Shown here: positions 7,256 through 13,355 of the stretch, one piece after another | Layout: every line of letters starts with the position of its first letter | Position numbering within the stretch: the stretch's first letter is position 1 | NCBI RefSeq assembly: GCF_020024835.1 | Contig: NZ_JAHHTD010000036.1 | Coordinates: forward strand, 1-13,355 | Direction: 5' to 3' | Origin: Campylobacter sp. | Lineage (GTDB): Bacteria > Campylobacterota > Campylobacteria > Campylobacterales > Campylobacteraceae | DNA: 13,355 nucleotides | Program-made: the position numbers and the translations under genes | The notes under the pieces: generated by a model | What the model was told of the DNA's origin: nothing | Seen by the model: the letters and a program-made list of their open reading frames with translations, nothing else | Database searches by the model: none

Positions 7256-7381
7256 AAATTTTACTTAAGGAATTTTGCAGAATTTATAAAAAATAACATC
7301 TTTTTAAAAAGGAATTATGCTTATTTAGGTATTAAAAAATTTTAAAAATTTAAAGTTAATTTTATATTAATGTGATTTCTA

Positions 7382-7390
7382 TGTTATAGA
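7382..7390 (+). promoter_or_regulatory. candidate extended -10 promoter for astA
   Basis: TGTTATAGA fits TGn plus a TATAGA -10 box in a T-rich setting. Transcription would start near 7397 and give a leader of about 64 bases before the ATG at 7461. No clear -35 box is seen, as is usual for Campylobacter. Other AT-rich candidates exist nearby. Confidence 0.3.
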
Positions 7391-7412
7391 ATTGTTTTAA
7401 AATAATAATCAA

Positions 7413-7435
7413 AAAAGTTTAATCAATTAACTTTT
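7413..7435 (+). repeat. imperfect inverted repeat in the astA leader
   Basis: AAAAGTTTAAT and ATTAACTTTT pair with one bulged base around a CA centre, ending 12 bases before the Shine-Dalgarno. It could be a weak leader hairpin or an operator half-site pair. AT-only pairing makes it thermodynamically weak. Confidence 0.3.
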
Positions 7436-7447
7436 ACTTTAACATAT

Positions 7448-7452
7448 GGAGG
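7448..7452 (+). promoter_or_regulatory. Shine-Dalgarno of astA, decides the start
   Basis: GGAGG lies eight bases before ATG 7461. It overlaps the earlier in-frame ATG at 7446, which therefore cannot be the start used. Confidence 0.85.
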
Positions 7453-7460
7453 AAAATACT

Positions 7461-9320
7461 ATGAAGATGAAAAAAATAACTTCATCTATTTTGGTTGCAG
7501 GTTTATTAGTTAGTGGTTTAAGCATACAAGCACTTGCTATTGGTGGTCCAAGTGGTCCAAAACTTGATTATCAAATACAAGGAAAATTAGGTGCAGTTAA
7601 ATTAAATCCTTATGGATATGCACCGCTAACTGCAATTATCACAAATAATGGCTATGTATTAAAAGATATAAAGGTCAAAATACTACCAAAAAAAGATGGT
7701 CAAACTATAGAATACAAAGTAAATGATCAAGTAGCTAAAACTTATGGAGGAATTCCTATTTTTGGCCTTTATCCTTCGTATCAAAATATAGTTGAAGTAA
7801 GCTATATAAAAAGTGCTATGGGATTTAAAGATGAAAAAGTCAATGAACAATACAAAATTTTAACAGGTCCAATAAAATTAGAACCATCTGGATTGCTTTT
7901 TCAAACAGGTGTTCCTTTTGAGAAAGTGGAGGTAAAACAGCTAGATAAAGAATTTGCAGATAGGCTTTATTTGATAAATAATGTCCCTGGAAGTATTCCT
8001 GGAAAAAGTGCGCAAATGATTTGGAATAATCCAACTGGAGGCGCGTTAGAATGGAATTATTCATCAAATGTCTTTATAGTAGATACAAAAGGCGAAGTTA
8101 GATGGTATTTTGATTCAGATAAATTTTTAGATCCAAGTAGTATTTATAAAACTGGCATTCAAATGGGATTTAGACAAAATGCTGATGGTGCTTTAACTTG
8201 GGGATTTGGACAAAGATATGTAAAATATGATTTAATGGGAAGAGAAATTTTTAATCGCCAACTTCCACTTGCTTATAATGATTTTTCACATTCGCTTGAT
8301 AATATGCAAAATGGACATTATTTATTAAGAGTTGGTTCATCTAATACAAAAAGACCTGATGGTAAAAATGTAAGAACGGTTAGAGATACCATTGTAGAAG
8401 TAGATGAAAATGGAAATGTTGTTGATGATTGGCGTTTATATGAAATTTTAGATCCATATAGAAAAAATGTTATTATGGCTCTTGATCAGGGTGCAGTTTG
8501 TTTAAATGTTGATGCACATAAAGCTGGTCATACCTTAAATGAAACGGAATTAGCAGAATTAGATAAAAATAATAATTTTGGAGATATTGCTGGCACTGGA
8601 ATTGGTAGAAACTGGGCTCACGTAAATAGCGTAGATTATGATTTAAATGATGATTCTATTATAATTTCAAGTCGTCATCAAAGTGCAATAGTAAAAATAG
8701 GAAGAGATAAAAAAATCAAATGGATAGCTGCTGCACATAAAGGTTGGGGCGATAAATTTAAAGATAAATTACTTCAGCCAGTTGATAGTAAAGGCAATAA
8801 AATAATTTGTGAAGATGAATACTCAAAATGTCCAGGATATATGAATGATAAAGGTGGATTTGATTGGACTTATACCCAGCACACAGCTTTTATAATTGAT
8901 TCTAAAACAAATAAAGATATTTTGTATCTAACCGCATTTGATAATGGCGATGCAAGAGGATTAGAGCAACCTGCCTTAGCAAGTATGAAGTATTCGCGTG
9001 CTGTTGTTTATAAAATAAATCAAAAGAAAAAAACAATAGAACAAATTTGGGAATATGGCAAACAAAGAGGAAGTGATTGGTTTAGTGCGGTTACAAGTAT
9101 AGCTGAGTATCAAAAAGATAAAAATTCTATACTCGTTTATTCTGCAACTGCTGGTATGCAATTTGACATAGGAAAAGGCGTCCCAGTAGGCAATCCTGCT
9201 CCTGAACTTTTAGAATTTAAATGGGGATCATCAAAACCATCTGTTTTAATTAAATTTACAGGAACAGGAATTGGATATCAAGCTATGCCTATAAGCTTAG
9301 AAAAAGCTTTTACAAAATAA
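7461..9320 (+). CDS. astA: periplasmic aryl-sulfate sulfotransferase (PAPS-independent)
   Basis: AstA/AssT moves a sulfuryl group from a phenolic sulfate donor to a phenolic acceptor in the periplasm, without PAPS, through a sulfated histidine. The 619-residue protein has a signal peptide ending ALA (about residue 26), a beta-rich N-terminal domain (to about 135) and a propeller-type catalytic domain. Residues matching those known for the uropathogenic E. coli enzyme are in place: His277 (FSHSLDN), His387 and Asn389 (WAHVNS), Arg405 (SSRHQ) and the sulfated-histidine position His474 (YTQHTAF). Cys450 and Cys457 occupy the place of that enzyme's structural disulfide; a third cysteine is at 347. 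A GGAGG eight bases before ATG 7461 fixes the start; the in-frame ATG at 7446 overlaps it. Converging on it is an operon with dedicated oxidase genes dsbL and dsbI. Unlike the C. jejuni NCTC 11168 copy, remembered as a pseudogene, this one is intact. Confidence 0.95.
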   Translation: MKMKKITSSILVAGLLVSGLSIQALAIGGPSGPKLDYQIQGKLGAVKLNPYGYAPLTAIITNNGYVLKDIKVKILPKKDGQTIEYKVNDQVAKTYGGIPIFGLYPSYQNIVEVSYIKSAMGFKDEKVNEQYKILTGPIKLEPSGLLFQTGVPFEKVEVKQLDKEFADRLYLINNVPGSIPGKSAQMIWNNPTGGALEWNYSSNVFIVDTKGEVRWYFDSDKFLDPSSIYKTGIQMGFRQNADGALTWGFGQRYVKYDLMGREIFNRQLPLAYNDFSHSLDNMQNGHYLLRVGSSNTKRPDGKNVRTVRDTIVEVDENGNVVDDWRLYEILDPYRKNVIMALDQGAVCLNVDAHKAGHTLNETELAELDKNNNFGDIAGTGIGRNWAHVNSVDYDLNDDSIIISSRHQSAIVKIGRDKKIKWIAAAHKGWGDKFKDKLLQPVDSKGNKIICEDEYSKCPGYMNDKGGFDWTYTQHTAFIIDSKTNKDILYLTAFDNGDARGLEQPALASMKYSRAVVYKINQKKKTIEQIWEYGKQRGSDWFSAVTSIAEYQKDKNSILVYSATAGMQFDIGKGVPVGNPAPELLEFKWGSSKPSVLIKFTGTGIGYQAMPISLEKAFTK

Positions 9321-9323
9321 ATT

Positions 9324-9341
9324 AAGCCCTTTTTAGGGCTT
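9324..9341 (+). terminator. stem-loop terminator after astA
   Basis: AAGCCCT and AGGGCTT form a perfect 7-bp stem around a TTTT loop, three bases after the astA stop. The following sequence is AT-rich but has no solid T-run, so it may work moderately. Being near-symmetric, it could also stop transcripts coming from the opposite strand. Confidence 0.7.
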
Positions 9342-9660
9342 GATTATAAATTTATCTTATTTTTCTATGCTTTTTATTAGAAATTTGGCTAAATTTAAAG
9401 CCTTAGTGTGATGAAAAATCTTAGCTTTATTAATCACCTTACCACTTATAAATCCGTGAGAAATTAACTTGGTTAAGTTTATTTATAGCAATGTAAGCTG
9501 TATAAAAGCTTTATTTTTGTTTAGATGAGGTTTATTTAAAGCTTTTGCCACATTTTAATAAGCTTAAATTTATATCTTTAAATGAAGGTCGTTTGCCAAA
9601 TTTTTAAGTTAAATTTTTTATTTTAATATTTATTTAAAAAGAAGCTATTGGTTGTTTTCA
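9342..9660. other. intergenic region between convergent astA and response regulator genes
   Basis: Apart from the astA terminator just before it and the decayed reverse-strand gene remnant (9357-9603), I see nothing functional. No clear terminator hairpin follows the response regulator stop on the minus strand. Confidence 0.5.
9357..9603 (-). pseudogene. decayed 3' remnant of an unrecognised gene
   Basis: On the reverse strand three protein-like segments lie in order. First KFGKRPSFKDINLSLLKCGK (9603 to about 9544, closed by a stop at 9532-9534). Then, in another frame, KALNKPHLNKNKAFIQLTLL, closed by TAA at 9483-9485. Then, in that same second frame, INLTKLISHGFISGKVINKA and a further 21 residues ending LAKFLIKSIEK before TAA at 9357-9359. 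Codon choice and the amphipathic ending look like genuine protein, broken by one frameshift and one in-frame stop. I do not recognise the family. It sits between the convergent ends of astA and the response regulator gene, a common place for decaying DNA. Confidence 0.45.
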
Positions 9661-10341
9661 TTAAAAATTATCACAAATTAAAATATACCCAGATTCTGGT
9701 ATATTTTTTATTTTAATACCAAGTTCTTTTTTTAATCTCAAAATGATATTTGCTATTGCACCTTTGCTAGGAGTATCGTTTCTATAAACAAATTCTTCTA
9801 TCATTTCATAACTAACTAATTTATTTAAATTATAAGCAAAAAGCCAAAAAAACTTATTTTGCAAGTAACTAAGATAAAATTCTTCACCATCTTTATAAAT
9901 TTTTTCTTTTTTTAAATTTATACTTATATTTTTATTTATTTTTACTAATTTTTCATATTTTTCATAGCTTAAAGTAACCAGTAAAGATCTTAGCATTTTA
10001 ATATCAATAGGTTTTTCTAAAAATAAAGTTGCACCCATATCTAAACTTTTACTTAAAGTAGCATCATATGAAGTCAAAACTATGAACTTTTGATCTGGTT
10101 TTAAAGTTAAAATATTTTTCATCATTTCAAAACCATTCATAATAGGCATATGAATATCAGTAATGATAATATCAATTTTATATTTTTTAAAATAAATAAT
10201 TCCATCTTCTCCATTTTCACAACTATAAACATTATTGCAATAAGCCTTTAAGCCACTAACTAAAAGATCTTTAGAAATTTCATTATCTTCGACTATTAAT
10301 ACAGATAATTTTTTTAATAAATTTAATGATTCATTTGTCAT
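9661..10341 (-). CDS. response regulator, receiver plus OmpR-type winged helix
   Basis: A 226-residue two-component response regulator, presumably phosphorylated by the kinase encoded just upstream. The receiver domain (about residues 11-125) has the acidic pair Glu18-Asp19, the phosphorylated Asp62 (IIITDIHMP), Thr90 (IVLTSYD) and Lys110 (LEKPID). The C-terminal part (about 135-226) fits an OmpR/PhoB-like DNA-binding winged helix: KIYKDGEEFYLSYLQNKFFWL, then a recognition-helix region around SKGAIANIILRLKKELG, then a wing IKNIPESGYIL. It is thus likely a transcription factor; target genes are unknown, but astA and its own operon are natural candidates. The ATG at 10341 overlaps the kinase gene by 11 bases, with AAAGGA five bases upstream. 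It is the last gene of the dsbL-dsbI-kinase-regulator series. Confidence 0.9.
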   Translation of the reverse strand: MTNESLNLLKKLSVLIVEDNEISKDLLVSGLKAYCNNVYSCENGEDGIIYFKKYKIDIIITDIHMPIMNGFEMMKNILTLKPDQKFIVLTSYDATLSKSLDMGATLFLEKPIDIKMLRSLLVTLSYEKYEKLVKINKNISINLKKEKIYKDGEEFYLSYLQNKFFWLFAYNLNKLVSYEMIEEFVYRNDTPSKGAIANIILRLKKELGIKIKNIPESGYILICDNF

Positions 10342-11974
10342 TTTTATCCTTTAAATTTATATCAAATTCTAATTGGAAAATAGTAGGATTAAAATAATTT
10401 ATTAATTTTATATCTCCATTTATTTTTTCATTTGCGAGTTTTTTTCCAAAATATAAGCCTATTCCATTTCCGTATTTTTTCGTAGTTTTAGGATGACTAA
10501 AAATTTTTTTACCCATAATCTTGCTAACTCCACTTCCAAAATCAATTACTTTTATATAAGCTTTTTTATTATCAAAACTAACATCTATTTGTATTTTTCG
10601 ATTTTTTATATCATTTTTAAATTTATCTATTATGGCGTCTTTTGCGTTATGGATTAAAATAAGCAAGATTTGTTGAATTATATTTTCTATTTGTTCTACT
10701 CTTTTATCTTCAAAATCATTTAAAGCTACATTAATATTTGCTCTTGCTAATTCTGTATGCATAAGTGTTAATAAATTCAAAATACTTTGCTTGATATTAA
10801 AAATTTTAATATTTTCACTAGTTTTATAAAAATTTCTAAAAATCTCAATTGTGCTATTTAAAAGAGAGATTGATTTTTGACCTTTTTTTAGTATTGTAAA
10901 TAAAGTTGTTTTGTCTAGTTTATCATCATTATTTAGCATAATCAATGTAGAAATCATTAAATTTAAAGAATTTACAGGGTTAATGAATTGATGATTTATC
11001 CCAGCTATTAATTCTCCTGTTTCACTCATCTTGGCTTTATGAGCTAAAAGCACTTCAATTTCTTCTTTGCTATTTTTTATTTTTCTATACATAAAATTAT
11101 GTAAAAAATTTGCAATAAATGCTAGTAATATGAATGAAATTAAAAGTATCAATGCGTTTTTTGTGATTATAGTTAAAAAACTATCAATTTCTTTTGAATT
11201 ATCAGTTCCAGCACCTATAAACCAATTTAAATAAGGAATTTCAGATAAAGATATGAAATTTGAATCAAAAGCTAATTTAGTGCTATCTTCACCTATTAAA
11301 AAATTTTCTGTAAATCTTTTTTGAATTTTTTCTTTTAATTTTTGATCTTTCATAGGTGTTAAAATTTCGCCACTATTGGTGATTATAAAAGAATAAGAAT
11401 TTAAAGGAAGTTTGAAATTATTAATATTTTGAAAAATATTTTTTAATTTTACAACACCACAAAGCACTCCAAAAAATTTTGAATTTTTATAATTAGGAAC
11501 ACATAAATTTAAAGTTTTTTCCTTTAATATAGTGTGATTTGGTATGAAATTAACGGTTGGAGAATTGTTAATCTTAGTATCTATATACCAAATTAAATTT
11601 TTATTATATTCTTTATTTTTATCATATAAAATATCATTTATATAAATTTCCCCATCTTCGCTTAAAAATTGCATAAGATCAAAATTTTTTGATTCGTCTA
11701 AAAATATTTTAATAGGTTTTTTAATTTTTGTATCATTAATATTTGCAATTTCTATAAATTTAGATATTGATTTTAAAGAATTTATTCTTTCATCGACCCA
11801 AAATTGAAATATTTCTACTATATTTTGACTAATAATAGCTTTTTCTTTATCTAAAATATTTATCATTTGATTTTTAGCATTTGTATAAATATTTATGCCT
11901 AAAAAAATAATAAAAAGACTAAATAAAGCTATAACAATATAAATTTTAAAAGTAAAATCATAAGGAATTTTCAT
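10331..11974 (-). CDS. membrane sensor histidine kinase with periplasmic Cache-like domain
   Basis: The 547-residue kinase should autophosphorylate and pass phosphate to the response regulator encoded immediately downstream. Membrane helices at about 10-31 and 267-290 flank a periplasmic domain of some 235 residues whose pattern (MQFLSEDGEIYIND, then YSFIITNSGEILTP) suggests a double-Cache fold for small ligands. The cytoplasmic part has an H-box ELIAGINHQFINPVNS with phosphorylated His328, then the ATPase domain: N-box IHNAKDAI (Asn443), G1 DFGSGV (478-483), an F-box-like stretch IFSHPKTTK, and G2 GNGIGLYFGKKLA (502-514). The periplasmic domain holds only two cysteines, Cys158 and Cys172. 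ATG 11974 has AAAGG about five bases upstream. The signal sensed cannot be read off; context in an operon with dsbL and dsbI suggests a link with aryl sulfates, phenols or periplasmic redox state. Confidence 0.92.
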   Translation of the reverse strand: MKIPYDFTFKIYIVIALFSLFIIFLGINIYTNAKNQMINILDKEKAIISQNIVEIFQFWVDERINSLKSISKFIEIANINDTKIKKPIKIFLDESKNFDLMQFLSEDGEIYINDILYDKNKEYNKNLIWYIDTKINNSPTVNFIPNHTILKEKTLNLCVPNYKNSKFFGVLCGVVKLKNIFQNINNFKLPLNSYSFIITNSGEILTPMKDQKLKEKIQKRFTENFLIGEDSTKLAFDSNFISLSEIPYLNWFIGAGTDNSKEIDSFLTIITKNALILLISFILLAFIANFLHNFMYRKIKNSKEEIEVLLAHKAKMSETGELIAGINHQFINPVNSLNLMISTLIMLNNDDKLDKTTLFTILKKGQKSISLLNSTIEIFRNFYKTSENIKIFNIKQSILNLLTLMHTELARANINVALNDFEDKRVEQIENIIQQILLILIHNAKDAIIDKFKNDIKNRKIQIDVSFDNKKAYIKVIDFGSGVSKIMGKKIFSHPKTTKKYGNGIGLYFGKKLANEKINGDIKLINYFNPTIFQLEFDINLKDKNDK

Positions 11975-11988
11975 TACTACCTTTGTTA

Positions 11989-12017
11989 TTTAAAGATCTA
12001 TTTAATAGATCTTTAAA
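11989..12017. repeat. perfect 12-bp inverted repeat at the dsbI/kinase junction
   Basis: TTTAAAGATCTA and TAGATCTTTAAA are exact reverse complements around TTTAA. The element covers the dsbI stop and ends 14 bases before the kinase ATG. There is no T-run after it on the transcribed (minus) strand, so it is not a standard terminator. In the mRNA it would form an intercistronic hairpin that might affect decay or dampen expression of the kinase gene relative to dsbI; as DNA it could be an operator. Confidence 0.6.
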
Positions 12018-12645
12018 ATTTATAATTTTTAAATAAAGTAATTATTTTACATCCTAGCATTGATAAAAGTATAAAAAAACATACCCCAAAACCTAAAAGT
12101 GTGCAATCAGCCATAGACATAAATTGTTTTGATGGTATTAAATACCATCCATCTTTATATAAATGGATAAAATAACTTTGTATGCTATCTAAACTAACTC
12201 CATTAGGAACTATAGGATTATCATAGCCACAATCTCCAGTTGGTGCAAACCAAGATGGTGCTAATTTATCAAGCTTTAAGCCAAAAGGATAACTAGGATC
12301 GCTTTGGCAACCTTGCACTCCAAAAGGATTATCACTATGAATAACTTTGTGAATTTTAGCAAGCTTTAAGCTGTAGATTATGCCTTGAATTACGCCCCAA
12401 AAAGCAAAAATATATCCAATTCCAGCTAAAATAAGATTTTTTGGATTGATTATAGCTATTAATCCTCCTAAAGTCATACATAAAAACGCAAACCTTATAT
12501 AAACACATTGCTCGCAAGGCATCATATATAAGTAATTTTGAAAAAATGAATGAGCTAAAATCACTAATGAGGCACTAAGAATTATCATTAAAATCCACGG
12601 GATTCTTTTGTCTTGAAAAGATGATATTTTGTTTATTATATTCAT
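12013..12645 (-). CDS. dsbI: DsbB-family disulfide oxidoreductase DsbI
   Basis: DsbI is an inner-membrane quinone-linked oxidase that re-oxidises its partner DsbL. The 210-residue protein has hydrophobic segments at about 15-33, 50-66, 71-92 and 182-204, matching the four-helix DsbB plan. The first loop cysteine pair is CEQC (44-47, in MMPCEQCVYIRF, the family signature), and the second pair is Cys113 (VQGCQSD) and Cys139 (TGDCGYDN) in the long second periplasmic loop, which also contains SWFAPTGDC. Two more cysteines (181, 189) are near the last helix. The gene follows dsbL after nine bases, with only a weak AGG ten bases before its ATG, so coupled translation from dsbL is likely. Pairing with a CPFC DsbL beside astA supports the DsbI rather than the housekeeping DsbB name. 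Confidence 0.9.
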   Translation of the reverse strand: MNIINKISSFQDKRIPWILMIILSASLVILAHSFFQNYLYMMPCEQCVYIRFAFLCMTLGGLIAIINPKNLILAGIGYIFAFWGVIQGIIYSLKLAKIHKVIHSDNPFGVQGCQSDPSYPFGLKLDKLAPSWFAPTGDCGYDNPIVPNGVSLDSIQSYFIHLYKDGWYLIPSKQFMSMADCTLLGFGVCFFILLSMLGCKIITLFKNYKF

Positions 12646-12654
12646 AATATCAGC

Positions 12655-13314
12655 CTATTTATTAAGTAATTCTTTTATTAAGTTGGCAAAATCGTCTATT
12701 GATTTTATAGAACTTGTATAAATTAAATATTTTCCATTTACAACAAAAGCTGGCACACCTTGAATTTTAGCTATTTCATAAGCACTATCCCAATTTTTGA
12801 GTAATTTTATAACTTTTGGATTTTCAAGCTCTTTTTTGTATTCTTGCATACTTATACCACTTGCTTCAAGCCCTGTTTTTAAAAAAGCTTCTTCATCTTT
12901 TCCGTTATTCCATCTTTCTTTCTTATCGTGATAAGCCTTATAATAAGCAAATTTTGCTTTTTTAAATAAAGAATTTTCATCAAGTAAATTAGTGCCATTT
13001 TCCATATCTTTTATAACTAAAACGGCAAATATTTTACTTGCACTCTCTCCATAATCACCTTTTGTTTTGAGATGAAAAGGTGTGTATTTTAAACCTTCTA
13101 CTTTTTCTATTACCTTTGGAGTTACACTTTTATCGTATTTATAGCAAAAAGGGCAAGCATAGCTAAAAATTTTAATGAGAGTATTTTTCTCAACTGCCAA
13201 AGGATTTTCTAAAACTATATAATCCTCTCCTTCAACAAAAGCATTTGCATTTAAAGCACTAAAAAGCACAAACGCTAACAAAGTTTTAATTAATTTACCA
13301 AATAAAGTTTTCAT
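12655..13314 (-). CDS. dsbL: periplasmic thiol:disulfide oxidoreductase DsbL (DsbA family)
   Basis: DsbL introduces disulfides into a narrow set of periplasmic proteins; in uropathogenic E. coli its known client is the aryl-sulfate sulfotransferase. The 219-residue product has a signal peptide ending ANA (about residue 25) and a thioredoxin fold with the inserted helical domain. The active site is CPFC (Cys54-Cys57, in FSYACPFCYKYDK), the same dipeptide as in E. coli DsbL rather than the CPHC of DsbA, and the cis-proline loop is GVPAF (Pro188). No other cysteines are present. ATG 13314 has AAAGGA six bases upstream; TATAAA on the reverse strand at 13336-13341 or 13349-13354 could be the -10 box. 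It is the first gene of the probable dsbL-dsbI-kinase-regulator operon. Confidence 0.9.
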   Translation of the reverse strand: MKTLFGKLIKTLLAFVLFSALNANAFVEGEDYIVLENPLAVEKNTLIKIFSYACPFCYKYDKSVTPKVIEKVEGLKYTPFHLKTKGDYGESASKIFAVLVIKDMENGTNLLDENSLFKKAKFAYYKAYHDKKERWNNGKDEEAFLKTGLEASGISMQEYKKELENPKVIKLLKNWDSAYEIAKIQGVPAFVVNGKYLIYTSSIKSIDDFANLIKELLNK

Positions 13315-13355
13315 ATAAAATCCTTTTAATAAAAATTTATATTGTCATTTTATAT
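13315..13355 (-). promoter_or_regulatory. leader and possible promoter of the dsbL operon
   Basis: On the reverse strand AAAGGA is the ribosome binding site, and two TATAAA boxes (13336-13341 and 13349-13354) are -10 candidates. The window ends here, so upstream control sites cannot be seen. Confidence 0.35.

Larger units (their letters stand above)
6993..7460. other. long AT-rich intergenic region upstream of astA
   Basis: About 470 bases without a convincing gene. It contains the likely thioesterase promoter at the left, a perfect inverted repeat (7123-7144), a 46-codon hydrophobic open frame (7115-7255) of doubtful reality, a candidate astA promoter (7382-7390), a leader hairpin (7413-7435) and a strong Shine-Dalgarno (7448-7452). 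A second short open stretch in another frame follows the 46-codon frame (about 7258-7344, containing NFAEFIKNN), so the region may include decayed coding DNA. It is longer than the other gaps in the window. Confidence 0.5.

Noticed and set aside
7446..7460. astA starting at ATG 7446
   Set aside because: That ATG overlaps the GGAGG Shine-Dalgarno that serves ATG 7461, and the signal peptide starts naturally with MKMKKI.
7840..9161. Minus-strand frames inside astA (7840-8067 and 8976-9161)
   Set aside because: Antisense shadows of a complete, motif-bearing gene; no ribosome binding sites or recognisable products.
11989..12017. Rho-independent terminator between dsbI and the kinase gene
   Set aside because: The stem is AT-rich and lacks a T-run on the minus strand, and the kinase gene follows at once with a good ribosome binding site.
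1..13355. tRNA or rRNA genes, insertion sequences, CRISPR arrays, phage attachment sites
   Set aside because: None seen: no cloverleaf-like GC-rich islands, no transposase motifs, no regularly spaced repeats.

Overview
The window reads as chromosomal DNA of an epsilonproteobacterium, most probably Campylobacter. It is very AT-rich, its proteins are rich in Lys, Asn, Ile and Phe, and the run mnmE-jag-yidC-yidD-rnpA-rpmH followed by a GNAT acetyltransferase, a UDG-like protein, a periplasmic protein and a YbgC-type thioesterase matches what I remember of C. jejuni Cj0956c-Cj0965c. A C. lari-group species is possible. The species call is inference from memory, not a search.

Left part (1-4207, all minus strand): a tightly overlapping housekeeping cluster, transcribed rpmH > rnpA > yidD > yidC > jag > mnmE. 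It covers ribosomal protein L34, the RNase P protein, two membrane-protein insertion factors, an RNA-binding partner of YidC and the tRNA-modifying GTPase MnmE, which is cut by the window edge. Neighbouring genes overlap by 4 to 37 bases, which suggests translational coupling. The oddest detail is rnpA: its reading frame has no ATG, GTG or TTG at the expected N-terminus, and the position overlapping the rpmH stop reads ATAA, so AUA (or a nearby AUU) appears to be the start.

Middle part (4208-6992): a divergent intergenic region, then three plus-strand genes in probable operon (GNAT acetyltransferase, a UDG-fold protein that keeps its four Fe-S cysteines but has lost the glycosylase motifs, and an exported periplasmic-binding-like protein). 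These converge on a minus-strand YbgC-type acyl-CoA thioesterase.

Right part (6993-13355): an accessory module built around a periplasmic aryl-sulfate sulfotransferase (AstA/AssT), intact and with all recognised catalytic residues. On the opposite strand, converging on it, is a four-gene probable operon dsbL > dsbI > sensor histidine kinase > response regulator. DsbL (CPFC active site) and DsbI form a dedicated disulfide-forming pair of the kind known to serve aryl-sulfate sulfotransferase in uropathogenic E. coli. The added two-component system makes this look like a self-contained, regulated module. The kinase has a large periplasmic sensor domain with just two cysteines, so a redox or substrate-sensing role is conceivable but unproven. 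The flanks of astA hold a perfect 9-bp inverted repeat with a 4-base spacer upstream and a decayed gene remnant downstream, consistent with a variable or remodelled locus. No tRNA, rRNA, insertion sequence or CRISPR array was found.
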